64,000 nt of DNA from Nitrospira sp. SG-bin2 (GCA_002083405.1 LVWT01000054.1:1-64000); one strand, 5' to 3'; shown: positions 35,656-45,699, counted from the first letter of the stretch. A program made the numbers and translations. Notes: generated from the sequence alone by a model not told the origin.

Positions 35656-36192
35656 TGGTGTTCTCTTTATTCAGTTCTGTGCGCTACGGTACGTCCTAAG
35701 CGTAGCGCCGGGTTCAGCATCTCGGTAGACGAGGCGGTCTGATTCCCGGGCCGGACGGAAACGCGGGTCGTCGTCCGACTCCGTCCGACAGGCGCGCCAT
35801 GGTGGGGACTGAGAGATAAGAGCACGACGGATGAGAGCCGGAATCGTGGTTGTCTATCGGGCGATCATGATGTGCGGGGCGATCCGTGATTCTCATGCGT
35901 TTGATCAGGCCGGTGTGCTTGACAACTATGGTTTCTGACTGTATACGGTGAGCCGTCAATGTTGGATCTGACTCATGCAATGACCGGGATGAGAAATCAG
36001 TGCCGGGAGCGCTTCTGGCCCACCGGTAGGATATCAATGGGGGAGGGCATCATTCGACGTGGTTGATATAAGTACGACGAGCGTCCTGTTCCTCAATCAG
36101 GCGACCTAGCGTCTCTTTCCAATCGCTCTGACAGCGAGAGGGCTCAAGGTCGATTGTTTGCAGTAGAATCAGGGACAGTCTTACGGCAGGTC
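35656..36192 (+). other. Intergenic region between divergent genes
   Basis: A 537-bp gap with no convincing gene. It separates the leftward Lon-like gene from the rightward sensor-kinase cluster. A promoter-like pair inside it is listed separately. Short frames on both strands have no ribosome site. Confidence 0.5.
35919..35947 (+). promoter_or_regulatory. Sigma-70-type promoter candidate for the sensor-kinase gene
   Basis: TTGACA (35919-35924, perfect -35) and TATACG (35942-35947, -10) are separated by exactly 17 bases. It points rightward, about 245 bp before the predicted kinase start, which would give a long leader. No other strong candidate lies closer. Confidence 0.5.
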
Positions 36193-39141
36193 ATGGAAGG
36201 CGAAGCCCTGAGCACAAGGCCGGCCAGGCAATTCGTGGTTCCAGCACTCAGTTTGATGCTGGCGGCTGGCGTGTTTGTACTGGATCTAGCGACGCCGTTG
36301 GGGATCTCGGTCAGTCTCCTCTATCTTGCCTCAATTCTGCTGCTGTTCTGGGCTCCATCGAAGGTATTCCCCTTTATAGTAGCCGCGCTCTGCTCGGTCA
36401 TGACCGTGCTCGGCTTCTGGCTCTCGCCCTCAGGCATCCTCCCCTTCTCCTATGGGCTCACGAACCGGTTGATCATTGTCCTGGTACTTTGGAGCGCTGC
36501 ATTCGGGGTCTCGACGATCTCCGAAACGGATACGAGGTCCAAACATCTGGTCTTCGGTCTGAGCCGCAGGATCGTCGCCAATCTGACGAGCATCGGGTTG
36601 ATTGTGATTTTGCTCGGTGTCGGGAGCTACCAGATGATGGCGATAAGCTGGGAGTCGACCGAGCTCGTTGCGCAGACTAACGAGGTCATGACCGAACTGA
36701 CCCGTGCGTTGTCCGCCATCAAGGATGGTGAAACGGGTCTGCGGGACCTCCTGCTCACCGGCGAGGAGCGGTATGTGGAGTCGTGCCGGAAGGCAGTGTC
36801 GGAGGTCCACGGCCATCTGGAGCGTCTGGCCGATCTCACACGGGACAGCTCTGAACAGCAGGACCGGCTTTCCACCTTTACCAGCAGGGTGGAGGAGAAG
36901 CTGGCCGAGCTGCAGGAGACTCTTGTCCTAAGCCAGAATCAGGGGGCGGCCGCAGCCTTGCGCATCGTCACCGCCGACCGGGGGAAGGCCCTCATGGACG
37001 ACCTCCGTCATCAGGCGGAGAAGATCGAAAAGACCGAACGGGGCCTGCTGGTTCAACGGCAGCAGCTGCTGAAGAGCATCTCCAGCTGGAAGATCGTCAT
37101 GCTCGCGCTGGGCGGGCTGATGATGGTTGTGGTGATGGGGGGCATTGTTGTGCTGCTGTATCGTGAACAAAGAGCGGAGCGGGAGTTCGCCACACGCATG
37201 CACCAGACGCTTGTCACACTGGATGCGACAAGGGACGGCGTCTTTGTCTTCGATCCCGGGACGTTGCGGTTTAGTTATGTGAACGAGGGGGTCATGCAGC
37301 AGACCGGGTATAGCCGGGAGGAATTGCTGGGCATGACGCCGCTCGCCATCAAACCGGAATTCGACGAGCCGCGGTTTCGGGCGATGATCGAGCCGCTCGT
37401 GAGTGGGGCGCAGCGGACATATAGTTTTACGACTGTCCATCGGCGTAAAGATGCTGTGGACGTGCCGGTCGAGATCAATCTGCAATGCGTCGATGCGGGT
37501 ACGACTCTGGCGCGTATGATCGCCGTCGCCCGCGACATCACCGAACGCAAACGGATGGAGGTACATCTTAAAGAACAAGTAAGGAGGTTTCGAAACATAT
37601 TCGAATCAGTCCCCGTTTCGATTTGGGAAGAGGATTGGACTGGCGTGATTGTCGCCGTCGCAAGCCTCAGGTCCCAAGGCATCACGGACTTCAACCGATA
37701 TTTTGCGGACCGCCACGAATTGGTTGCGAAACTGCTTCGGATGGTAAAAGTTGTCGACGTAAATCCGCAGACGTGCGCGCTGTTCGAAGCGACAACGAAG
37801 GATCAGTTGCTCGCATCCCTGGAGACAGTTTTTTCCACTGAAGACATCTTGCCTGGTTTCATGTCTGAGTTGGTTGCATTGGCCGAGGGCCGCCACATTT
37901 TTGAAACGGAGATGGCACTGAGAACGGTGCAGGGAAAGTTGATACATGTGCTGCTCACGATGACATTCCCGGATCTGTCACATCCGACTGAGCGCGTTCT
38001 CGTCAGCCTGATGGATATTACCATCCGTAAACGAGCGGAGGAAGTCCAACGGCGCCTGGCCGCCATCGTGGAGTCCACGGACGATGCCATCATCGGCAAG
38101 ACAATGCACGCGATGATCACCAGTTGGAACAAAGGCGCGGAACGTCTCTATGGATATAAGGCTGAGGAGATTATAGGGAAATCGATCAAGGTATTGATCC
38201 CGCAGGAGCGCTGGGGCGAGGAGATGGAAATCATCGATCGAATAAGCCGGGGTGAACAAATAGAGCATTTCGAAACCGTTCGACAAGCCAGGGACGGGCG
38301 CCTGATCGATATTTCCCTGACGGCCTCTGCGCTTAAGGATAGAGACGGGAATCTCGTCGGCGTGTCGGGGATCGGCCGCGACATCACCGAGCGCAAGCGG
38401 GTGGAGAGTGAACTCAAGAGGCGAGGCTGGTTGCTCGAAGCGGCGAATAAAGAACTGGAAGCCTTCTCCTATTCCGTATCTCACGATCTGCGCGCGCCGC
38501 TGCGGAGTCTTGACGGATTCAGTCTGGCGCTGATGGAAGACTGCGCCGACCGATTGGACGAACAGGGAAAGGACTACGTGAAGCGGATCAGGGCCGCGAG
38601 CCAACGTATGGGGCAGTTGGTCGACGATCTGCTCAAACTGTCGCGCAACTCCCACGTGGAACTGCGGCGGGAACTGGTGGACTTGAGCGCGCTGGTCACG
38701 AGCCGGGCGGAAGAGATGCGGAAGCTGTGGCCGGGCCGGCAGGTCGAATTGATTGTCGAGCCGGGGCTGAAAGCCGAGGGCGATTCCCGACTGCTGGACA
38801 TCGTAGTCGACAATCTGCTGAACAACGCCTGGAAGTTCACGGGCCGGCGTGAGCGGGCCCTCATCGAGGTGGGGGCGGAGCGGCGAGAGGGGAAGACAGT
38901 CTATTTCGTGCGCGACAACGGGGTCGGCTTCGACATGGCCTACGCCGGTAAACTCTTCGGCGCGTTCCAACGGGTGCATACCATGGCGGAGTTTCCCGGC
39001 ACCGGCATCGGACTCGCGACGGTGCAGCGCATCGTCCGCCGCCACGGCGGGCGTGTGTGGATAGAAGCTGTGGTGGACAAGGGCGCGACCGTGTTCTTTA
39101 CGCTCGGTGATGAAAGGGATGGGGAAGCCTCTCTGAAATAA
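36193..39141 (+). CDS. Membrane sensor histidine kinase with CHASE3 and three PAS domains
   Basis: A 982-residue kinase. N-terminal helices (about residues 10-100, four segments) are followed by a second membrane-anchored CHASE3-like extracytoplasmic domain (LTRALSAIKDGETGLRDLLLTGEERY). A third anchor, three PAS domains with their ITERKR linkers, then HisKA (EAFSYSVSHDLRAPLRSL, phospho-acceptor His), and the ATPase with NNAWKFTG, DNGVGFD and GTGIGLATVQRI. No receiver is attached. ATG 36193 is preferred over a TTG at 36154. It is the first of the sensor-kinase genes in the cluster; the following gene encodes a kinase bearing receivers, so phosphate relay between them is plausible. Confidence 0.9.
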   Translation: MEGEALSTRPARQFVVPALSLMLAAGVFVLDLATPLGISVSLLYLASILLLFWAPSKVFPFIVAALCSVMTVLGFWLSPSGILPFSYGLTNRLIIVLVLWSAAFGVSTISETDTRSKHLVFGLSRRIVANLTSIGLIVILLGVGSYQMMAISWESTELVAQTNEVMTELTRALSAIKDGETGLRDLLLTGEERYVESCRKAVSEVHGHLERLADLTRDSSEQQDRLSTFTSRVEEKLAELQETLVLSQNQGAAAALRIVTADRGKALMDDLRHQAEKIEKTERGLLVQRQQLLKSISSWKIVMLALGGLMMVVVMGGIVVLLYREQRAEREFATRMHQTLVTLDATRDGVFVFDPGTLRFSYVNEGVMQQTGYSREELLGMTPLAIKPEFDEPRFRAMIEPLVSGAQRTYSFTTVHRRKDAVDVPVEINLQCVDAGTTLARMIAVARDITERKRMEVHLKEQVRRFRNIFESVPVSIWEEDWTGVIVAVASLRSQGITDFNRYFADRHELVAKLLRMVKVVDVNPQTCALFEATTKDQLLASLETVFSTEDILPGFMSELVALAEGRHIFETEMALRTVQGKLIHVLLTMTFPDLSHPTERVLVSLMDITIRKRAEEVQRRLAAIVESTDDAIIGKTMHAMITSWNKGAERLYGYKAEEIIGKSIKVLIPQERWGEEMEIIDRISRGEQIEHFETVRQARDGRLIDISLTASALKDRDGNLVGVSGIGRDITERKRVESELKRRGWLLEAANKELEAFSYSVSHDLRAPLRSLDGFSLALMEDCADRLDEQGKDYVKRIRAASQRMGQLVDDLLKLSRNSHVELRRELVDLSALVTSRAEEMRKLWPGRQVELIVEPGLKAEGDSRLLDIVVDNLLNNAWKFTGRRERALIEVGAERREGKTVYFVRDNGVGFDMAYAGKLFGAFQRVHTMAEFPGTGIGLATVQRIVRRHGGRVWIEAVVDKGATVFFTLGDERDGEASLK

Positions 39142-39414
39142 GACCGATCCAACAGGCGGTGCTGCTGTATCTTCAGCGGCGCGGGAGATAACAATTTACG
39201 GGTGCGGCTCCCACGATGGACCGGTTTGCATCTGGCTGAACCGCCAGGTGACTGTAGACGTCCTACCATGTAGTAAATGATACGTGATGGTTCTCTGTTG
39301 GTGTGTGAGCCATCAATGATCTCGATGACCGCAACATCACGCATATGCTCCAAGTATGCTACTGGAATTGAAACTTCTCAAATGGTGTTCCTCAACAACG
39401 GAGTCAGCTGACTA

Positions 39415-41760
39415 ATGGCTAGTCCCCTGCATGTCTTGCTCGTTGAGGACAACGAGGACGATGCCGCGCTGCTGCTGCGCACGCTGCAGCGCGGAGGTTA
39501 CGAGCCGGTATCCCGGCGAGTGGGCAACCCGACCACCATGCATGCCGCGCTCCAGCAAGAAAGCTGGGATATCATCCTGGCGGACTGGAATTTGCCCCAG
39601 TTCAGCGCCCTCTTTGCCCTTGAGATATTGAAGTCTCAAGGGCTGGATCTGCCGGTAATCATCGTGTCGGGCATGATCGGCGCCGAGACGGCCGCCTTGG
39701 CGCTGAAGGCCGGCGCGCACGATTTCGTGGGCAAGCAGAATCTCGATCGACTCGTGTGGACTGTCGAACGGGAACTGCGGGAAGCGACCGACCGCCGGGT
39801 CCGCCGAAAAGCGGAGGTGGCTCTGGCCGCCAGCCAAGAACGGCTTCAACTGGTCGGGCGCGCCACGAACGATGCGGTGCGGGATTGGGATCTCTCGACG
39901 AACGGTATTTGGTGGAACGAGGGATTCTTCGCGTTGTTCGGTTGCCAGGCTGAAGAGACCGATTCCGGGGTCGAATCCTGGTACAGCCGGTTGCATCCGG
40001 AAGACAAAGACCGTGTTATAGCCAGCTGTTATGCTGCGATCAATGGTGGCGCCACGAGTTGGTCGGAGGGCTACCGGTTCCGCCGCGCCGATGGCACCTA
40101 TGCCGACGTGGTTGATCGCGGCTACATCGTGCGGAACGTCCGGGGCCAGGCGCTGCGCCTGATCGGCGCGATGACGGACCTGAGCGCGCTCCGCAAGGCG
40201 CACGCGGCGTTGCAGCTCAGTGAAGCGCGGGTTCGCACGGTGCTGGATTCGGCGCTCGATGCCATCATCGGCATAGATGAGCATGGGACGATCGTGGACT
40301 GGAATCATCGGGCTGAGATCCTCTTCGGCTGGAGCTTCGACGAAGCGCATGGGCGGTCCCTGACCGAGATGATCATTCCGCCGGACCAGCGGGAGGCCCA
40401 TCGCAATGGGCTCCGTCGGTTTTTGGAAACGGGCGAGAGCGCGCTGCTCAACAAGCGGGTGGAGATGACTGCCTGGCGGCGGGACGAGACCGTATTTCCG
40501 GTCGAACTGTCGATTGTGCCGCTGCAGGAAGACGGCGCCCGCCGGTTCTACGCATTCATCTCGGATATCACCGAGCGTCGGGCGGCGGAGGCAAAACTGC
40601 GCAGTACCGAGGAGCAGTTGCGCCAAGCGCAGAAGATGGAAGCCATCGGCCGGTTTGCCGGGGGAGTGGCGCACGATTTCAATAATCTCCTGACCGTCAT
40701 CATGGGCTACACCGACCTTGTGATGAGCGGTCTACCGACCGACGCGCCGACGCGGGGGGATTTACAGGAAATCAAGAACGCCGCAGAACGCGCGTCATGG
40801 TTGACCCGGCAACTGTTGGCGTTCAGCCGCCGCCAAATCCTCGCGCCGCAGGTGTTGGATCTGAACGTGCTTATCGGCAACTTCGAAAAAATGCTGCACC
40901 GGATCATCGGCGAAGACGTGGCGCTCAAGACCGAATTAGCTCCGGCGCTTCCGCCGATCAAGGCCGATCCGGGACAGATCGAGCAAATCATCATGAACCT
41001 CGCTGTGAACGCCCGGGATGCGATGCCGAAGGGTGGATCCTTGACCATCGAAACCGCCGACGTGCTGCTCGATGAGTCATACCCGAAAAAGGTGGCGGAC
41101 GTGTCGCCGGGACGCTACGTGTTGCTGGTGGTCAGCGATACCGGCTGCGGCATGGATGGTGAGACCCAAAAGCTGATTTTCGAGCCGTTCTTTACTACAA
41201 AAGAAGCCGGCAAGGGCACGGGGCTTGGGTTGTCGACCGTCTATGGCATTGTCAAGCAGAGCAACGGGTTTATCTGGGTCTATAGCGAACCAGGCCACGG
41301 CACGACGTTCAAGGTCTATCTGCCGACGGTCGATACCGAAATCAGCCCAAGGGAGCCGAAGGCTCCTTCAGCGCCGCAGCAGATTGGGGCCGAAACAATC
41401 TTGCTCGTGGAAGATGACGCGGCGCTCCGTACCCTGACGCAACGAGTCCTGGAACGGAACGGATATACGGTGTTAGTGGCGAGCGGTCTGGAGGAGGCGG
41501 GTCGGACGGCGGATGAACACAAGGGGGCGATCCATCTGTTGCTGACCGACGTCGTCATGCCCGGCGGCAGCGGGCCGGATGTGGCGGCCCGTCTCGGCGC
41601 GCGGTTCCCGGACTTGAGAATTCTCTATATGTCCGGCTATACCGGCGCGGCGATGGCCCATCAGGGCTTGTTGGAATCGGGCAGCCCTCTGTTGCACAAA
41701 CCGTATTCACCCGATACGCTGTTGCAGGCCGTGCGTGCAATGCTTGACGAACCGAAATAG
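39415..41760 (+). CDS. Hybrid histidine kinase, REC-PAS-PAS-HisKA-HATPase-REC
   Basis: A 781-residue soluble kinase. The N-terminal receiver (HVLLVEDNEDDAALLLRTL) has Asp in LADWNLPQFSALFALE, and a C-terminal receiver (ILLVEDDAALRTL) has Asp in LLLTDVVMPGGSG with Lys in LHKPYS. Two PAS domains lie between, then HisKA with AGGVAHDFNNLLTVIMGY and an ATPase (DTGCGMD, GTGLGLSTVYGI). Its first receiver and first PAS are near-duplicates of those in the next gene. There are no membrane helices, so input is cytoplasmic or comes as phosphate from another kinase. Confidence 0.93.
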   Translation: MASPLHVLLVEDNEDDAALLLRTLQRGGYEPVSRRVGNPTTMHAALQQESWDIILADWNLPQFSALFALEILKSQGLDLPVIIVSGMIGAETAALALKAGAHDFVGKQNLDRLVWTVERELREATDRRVRRKAEVALAASQERLQLVGRATNDAVRDWDLSTNGIWWNEGFFALFGCQAEETDSGVESWYSRLHPEDKDRVIASCYAAINGGATSWSEGYRFRRADGTYADVVDRGYIVRNVRGQALRLIGAMTDLSALRKAHAALQLSEARVRTVLDSALDAIIGIDEHGTIVDWNHRAEILFGWSFDEAHGRSLTEMIIPPDQREAHRNGLRRFLETGESALLNKRVEMTAWRRDETVFPVELSIVPLQEDGARRFYAFISDITERRAAEAKLRSTEEQLRQAQKMEAIGRFAGGVAHDFNNLLTVIMGYTDLVMSGLPTDAPTRGDLQEIKNAAERASWLTRQLLAFSRRQILAPQVLDLNVLIGNFEKMLHRIIGEDVALKTELAPALPPIKADPGQIEQIIMNLAVNARDAMPKGGSLTIETADVLLDESYPKKVADVSPGRYVLLVVSDTGCGMDGETQKLIFEPFFTTKEAGKGTGLGLSTVYGIVKQSNGFIWVYSEPGHGTTFKVYLPTVDTEISPREPKAPSAPQQIGAETILLVEDDAALRTLTQRVLERNGYTVLVASGLEEAGRTADEHKGAIHLLLTDVVMPGGSGPDVAARLGARFPDLRILYMSGYTGAAMAHQGLLESGSPLLHKPYSPDTLLQAVRAMLDEPK

Positions 41761-41953
41761 AAAAAGCCGTGATGTGTCCGGCGTAAGACGCGATGTGGTG
41801 GGCGATCGCTATGTCGATCTCAAGGCGCGATAGCGGAAGCAGGGTGCATTTAGGAAATCAAGGAAATCTTGTATGTTCTGCCCGTTGTTATATAGTAAGG
41901 ATGGGTTGTACTTGAAACAACACATCTGTAAGGGCGTAAGGAAGTCGGAATGA

Positions 41954-43474
41954 ATGATGGCGGGTGACAACGCGATGGGCATGCCCCTTCAGGTGCTATG
42001 TGTGGAGGATTGCGAAGACGATGTCGCACTTATCGAGCGGGAATTGTGTCGTGGGGGGTATCGACCGCTCGTCAAGCGGGTGGACAGTCCCGGCGCAATG
42101 AGCGAGGTTCTGCGCGCGCAGGCCTGGGATCTTGTGCTGGCGGACTGGAATCTGCCGCAGTTCAGCGCGCTCTTTGCCCTTGAGATGATCAAATCCAAAG
42201 GGCTCGACCTTCCCTTCATCATCGTCTCGGGTTCGATCGGCGAAGAGGCCGCTATCGCGGCGATGCGAGCCGGAGCACACGACTATGTGATGAAATCCAA
42301 CCAGGGACGGCTGGTGCCAGTGATCCAGCGGGAGCTTCGAGAAGCGGCGGATCGCCTGGCGCGCAAACGGGCGGAGGAGGCGGCTGCCACTGCGGAAGAT
42401 CTCCTGAGATTGTCGACTCGCGCGACGAACGACGCGATCTGGGATTGGAACATTTCCACTCAGAGGCTCGACTGGAGCGAGGGGGTTCAGTCGCTCTTTG
42501 GTTTCCGCCCGCATGAGCGACCTCTCGGTGTGGAGTCGTGGTACGACTCTCTGCATCCAGAGGAGAAAGAGCGGGTGGTTGCGACGCGCTATGCGGTAAT
42601 TAACGGCGCCGGGGAAACATGGTCTGATCAATACCGCTTTCGACGGGCGGACGGATCCTACGCGTACGTTCTGGATCGCGGCTATGTCGTGCGGAACGAC
42701 GAAGGCCGGGCCGTGCGCGCGATCGGGGCGTTGACGGATCTGACGAAGCAGAAGCAGGCGGAAGCGGAGATCGCCGCAGCGTATGAGCGGCTGCGCGATC
42801 TCGCGCGGCAACTGGAATGTGCGAAAGAAGATGAGCGAAAACGGGTTGCTCGTGAATTGCATGACGAGTTCGGCCAGCTGTTGACCGGGCTGAAACTGGA
42901 TCTGGCCTCCCTGGGCAAACAGCTTGCGAGAGATGCGGTCCTGTCGCGGCCGGAGTTGATGGAGAAGGTGCAAAGCATGACGACGCTCGTGAACGATTCG
43001 ATTCAATTGGTCCGCAGGGTGGCGTCCGATCTCCGGCCCAGCGTTCTCGACGACCTCGGTCTGATTCCTGCCTTGCAATGGCAGGCCCGGGAATTCGAAA
43101 CGCGGGCCGGTTTCCCTTGTGAGACGGCGTTGAGCCAAGACCTCGCACAACGAGAACTCGATCCGGACCGATCCAGCGCGCTTTTTCGCATTGCGCAGGA
43201 ACTCTTAACCAACGTCATGCGGCATGCCCGCGCGTCCCATGTCTGTCTGGCCTTGCGCGAAGAATCAAACGGGTGGCTGCTGGAAGTGTCCGATAACGGC
43301 CAGGGTATCGCGGAGAAGGACTACGTCAATCCGACCACACTCGGGCTCCGAGGCATGCAGGAGCGCGTGGCGCTTTTCGAGGGCACGCTGAAGTTCTACG
43401 GTGAACCAGAAAAGGGCACCACGGTTCGGGTGTGGATGCCGCACGGGAGCGACCATGCCGGGGCTTTCCACTGA
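41954..43474 (+). CDS. NarL-type histidine kinase, REC-PAS-HisKA_3-HATPase
   Basis: A 506-residue soluble kinase. A receiver (VLCVEDCEDDVALIEREL; Asp in LADWNLPQFSALFALE) is followed by a PAS domain (NDAIWDWNISTQRLDWSEG; RRADGSYAYVLDRGYVVRN) and a HisKA_3 dimerisation domain with ERKRVARELHDEFGQLLTGL, where the His of LHDE is phosphorylated. The ATPase has NVMRHARASH, DNGQGIAE and GLRGMQERV. This kinase class signals to LuxR-type regulators, and one is encoded with a 20-bp overlap at its 3' end. The start ATG at 41954 lacks a strong ribosome site; ATG 41975 and 41981 are alternatives. Confidence 0.92.
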   Translation: MMAGDNAMGMPLQVLCVEDCEDDVALIERELCRGGYRPLVKRVDSPGAMSEVLRAQAWDLVLADWNLPQFSALFALEMIKSKGLDLPFIIVSGSIGEEAAIAAMRAGAHDYVMKSNQGRLVPVIQRELREAADRLARKRAEEAAATAEDLLRLSTRATNDAIWDWNISTQRLDWSEGVQSLFGFRPHERPLGVESWYDSLHPEEKERVVATRYAVINGAGETWSDQYRFRRADGSYAYVLDRGYVVRNDEGRAVRAIGALTDLTKQKQAEAEIAAAYERLRDLARQLECAKEDERKRVARELHDEFGQLLTGLKLDLASLGKQLARDAVLSRPELMEKVQSMTTLVNDSIQLVRRVASDLRPSVLDDLGLIPALQWQAREFETRAGFPCETALSQDLAQRELDPDRSSALFRIAQELLTNVMRHARASHVCLALREESNGWLLEVSDNGQGIAEKDYVNPTTLGLRGMQERVALFEGTLKFYGEPEKGTTVRVWMPHGSDHAGAFH

Positions 43475-44111
43475 GACGCTGCGTAGCATCCTCGTGGTCG
43501 ACGATCACGCCGTTGTTCGGCGTGGACTTACGGAGGTAATCGCGGATGAATACTGCGATGTGTTCATTGAAGAGGTAGACACTGGGCAAGGTGCCGTTGA
43601 TGCCGTGCGACGGCGTGAGTGGGATGCGGTCCTGCTCGACATCAACCTCCCAGACAAGAATGGTCTGGATGTGTTGAAAGAGATCAAGGTTGTGCGACCA
43701 TCCCTTCTCGTTCTCATCCTCAGTCAACATGGCGAAGAGCAATATGCGGCGCGTGCCTATAAAGCCGGCGCAGCCGGCTATCTCGCCAAAGACAGTGCGG
43801 CGGAGGAACTAGGCGTCGCAATCCGCAAAGTGCTGTCCGGCGGACGATACGTCAGTCGTTCGTTTGCCGAGCGGCTGGCCGGGCATCTGAGCAGAGAGGC
43901 CGGCGCCGAACCCCATGAAACCCTGTCCGACCGTGAGCATCTGGTCTTGTGCCGAATCGCAAGCGGCAAGACAGTCTCGCAGATCGCCGATGAACTGGCC
44001 CTCAGCGTGAAAACCATCAGCACCTACCGAGCCCGCCTCCTCGACAAGCTTCAGCTAGCCAATAACGCTGAATTGATGCGTTACGCCATCGATCGGCGTC
44101 TGGTCGAATAA
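43455..44111 (+). CDS. NarL/LuxR-family response regulator
   Basis: A 218-residue regulator from ATG 43455, which has GGGAG upstream and overlaps the kinase 3' end by 20 bp. The receiver opens SILVVDDHAVVRRGL, with phospho-Asp in AVLLDINLPDKNG and Lys in YLAKDS. The C-terminal LuxR helix-turn-helix contains LSDREHLVLCRIASGK and LALSVKTISTYRARLLDKL. It is the cognate partner of the preceding HisKA_3 kinase. Its target promoters are unknown. Confidence 0.95.
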   Translation: MPGLSTETLRSILVVDDHAVVRRGLTEVIADEYCDVFIEEVDTGQGAVDAVRRREWDAVLLDINLPDKNGLDVLKEIKVVRPSLLVLILSQHGEEQYAARAYKAGAAGYLAKDSAAEELGVAIRKVLSGGRYVSRSFAERLAGHLSREAGAEPHETLSDREHLVLCRIASGKTVSQIADELALSVKTISTYRARLLDKLQLANNAELMRYAIDRRLVE

Positions 44112-44352
44112 CGCGAATTTCACAGCCTCCGATTCAGGACTCCCGTCCGCCAGCGATCCGTCCCGGCGCGTTACGTGGCCATGCGCCGCGTAGTGAGCCT
44201 TGTCTGTAGGACCACATCAGACAACAGTTTCCACCGTTGTCCTGCTTCACAATCAGACCGACACGCCTACAGAAACAACCACGGCGGTGCTAGGTTCCAG
44301 GGTGAGGCAGGCTATGGAGTCAACTGTCATAACCGGGATCGGGAGCGCCGTC

Positions 44353-44751
44353 ATGAATGTCGTGCTCGTGGATCGGTATCCACTCGTGCGGGAACGTTTG
44401 AAAGCGTTGCTGCGAACCAATGTTCCCCTGGCCGATGTCATAGGAGAAGCGGCCGACGCGCAGGCCGCGATCCGCCTGATTGAGACTGCATGTCCGGATG
44501 TCGTCATCCTCGATCTCCAGTTGGCGGGCGGGAACGGTTTCGAGGTGCTGCGGGCGGTCAAGCTCGCTCCCCATCCGCCGACCATCATCATGCTGACGAA
44601 TCTGACCCTGCCGGAATACCAAGTTGCCTGCCTGGAGGCGGGCGCAGAATTTTTCCTCGATAAATCATTCGGGATGGACCTCTTGACGGACATCCTGGGC
44701 CATCTGGCGCGGAGGCGGAGATGCGATATTCTCGAGGAGGACAGGCCATGA
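44353..44751 (+). CDS. Stand-alone receiver protein
   Basis: A 132-residue single receiver from ATG 44353, with GGGAG about nine bases upstream; an in-frame ATG at 44314 with GAGG upstream is an alternative. It begins MNVVLVDRYPLVRERLKALL and has Asp in VVILDLQLAGGNG and Lys in FFLDKSFGM. No output domain is attached, so it acts as a phosphate shuttle or a protein-binding switch. Its TGA overlaps the ATG of a small downstream frame (ATGA at 44748). Confidence 0.85.
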   Translation: MNVVLVDRYPLVRERLKALLRTNVPLADVIGEAADAQAAIRLIETACPDVVILDLQLAGGNGFEVLRAVKLAPHPPTIIMLTNLTLPEYQVACLEAGAEFFLDKSFGMDLLTDILGHLARRRRCDILEEDRP

Positions 44752-44933
44752 TCGAAGCAGTGAGGGGTGTGTCCCGACCGGATCGTTCGACGGAAGCGCC
44801 GTCCGTGCTGGTGGCGGCCGATGGTTGGAAGGTCCGACAACTCGGGCGAGGCGGACAGCCGACCCGGTTTACGCTTCGCGGCGTGGAGATACAAGGAGGA
44901 CAAGCGCATGCCGCACATACTGATCATCGATGA
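44748..44933 (+). CDS. Possible 61-aa small CDS between two response regulators
   Basis: The ATG at 44748 overlaps the preceding stop (ATGA) and has GAGGAGG eight bases upstream, which is stronger than the sites of many real genes here. The frame ends at TGA 44931-44933, 25 bases into the next gene. The 61-residue product is basic (VAADGWKVRQLGRGGQPTRF) and matches nothing I know. It may be a translated coupling leader rather than a functional protein. Confidence 0.4.
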   Translation: MIEAVRGVSRPDRSTEAPSVLVAADGWKVRQLGRGGQPTRFTLRGVEIQGGQAHAAHTDHR

Positions 44934-45699
44934 TGATCCGCCGCTTCGCGGTGTGATGCGGAATGTTCTGGAGCGGGCGGGCCATGTTGTGCAGGAGGCT
45001 GCGAATGGCCGTGAAGGGATGGCGCTGTATCGACAGGCCTGCTTCGATGTCGTGGTGACGGATATCTTTATGCCGGAGAAAGACGGGATCGAGATTCTCA
45101 TGGACATAAAAAAAACGTCAGGGAGGTCAAAGGTCATCGTCATGACCGGTGTCGATCCGAGAGATCTGCTTGGTGTGAAATCGTCTGCCAGTCTCTTGGG
45201 AGCCGATCGAGTGCTTACGAAACCGTTTGACTCGCGGACGCTCCTGCTGGCGGTGGAAGAGGTGCTCAAGCTTGTGCCGGGGTCGTCGGGAGCGCCGAGC
45301 CGGACCGGTGTGGACGAGCAACGCAAATATCCACGCTTCCCGGTTGCGTTTCCCGTGTTGTTCGGTGACGGCGTGTGGACGCAGGCCGGAACGGTTGTGG
45401 ATATTTCTCATGAAGGGTGCCGGATTCGATCCACCGATGGCGTGCCGGGTGTGAAGTACTTCCAGGTCGAGATTCAGCTGGGAGAGTCAGCCGAGAAGCT
45501 GGCGGTTGATCTGGCCGTGATGCGGTGGTCGAGACAGGGAGAGCTCGGCGTCGAGTTCATCCGCATGACACCTGAGAGCAAGGCGCAGCTACGGCGCATA
45601 GTCCAGCGCTGCGAAGAAACATACGCAACATTACAGGGTCGTGAGGGCGTGCCGAAGCCGATCTGTGATCTCAGTCATAGAGCATCGTCTGAAGCGTGA
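44908..45699 (+). CDS. Response regulator with PilZ output domain
   Basis: A 263-residue protein with AAGGAGG before ATG 44908. The receiver (HILIIDDDPPLRGVMRNVLE) has Asp in VVVTDIFMPEKDG and Lys in VLTKPF. From about residue 138 a PilZ domain follows, with QRKYPRFPVAFPV supplying the R-x-x-x-R and VVDISHEGCRI supplying D-x-S-x-x-G, then LGVEFIRM. Both halves of the c-di-GMP site are intact. It links phosphotransfer to c-di-GMP-dependent output; the c-di-GMP enzyme next door may act on the same pool. Confidence 0.9.
   Translation: MPHILIIDDDPPLRGVMRNVLERAGHVVQEAANGREGMALYRQACFDVVVTDIFMPEKDGIEILMDIKKTSGRSKVIVMTGVDPRDLLGVKSSASLLGADRVLTKPFDSRTLLLAVEEVLKLVPGSSGAPSRTGVDEQRKYPRFPVAFPVLFGDGVWTQAGTVVDISHEGCRIRSTDGVPGVKYFQVEIQLGESAEKLAVDLAVMRWSRQGELGVEFIRMTPESKAQLRRIVQRCEETYATLQGREGVPKPICDLSHRASSEA

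Noticed and set aside
39412..40674. 420-codon leftward frame inside the hybrid kinase gene
   Set aside because: Sense strand encodes receiver, PAS and HisKA domains with all motifs. The antisense frame has none and shares its limits with the GC-rich codon pattern.
41996..43150. 384-codon leftward frame inside the NarL-type kinase gene
   Set aside because: Same reason: antisense shadow of a well-supported kinase.
44253..45326. 357-codon leftward frame across two response regulator genes
   Set aside because: It crosses three well-initiated rightward genes and has serine/arginine-rich composition typical of shadows.
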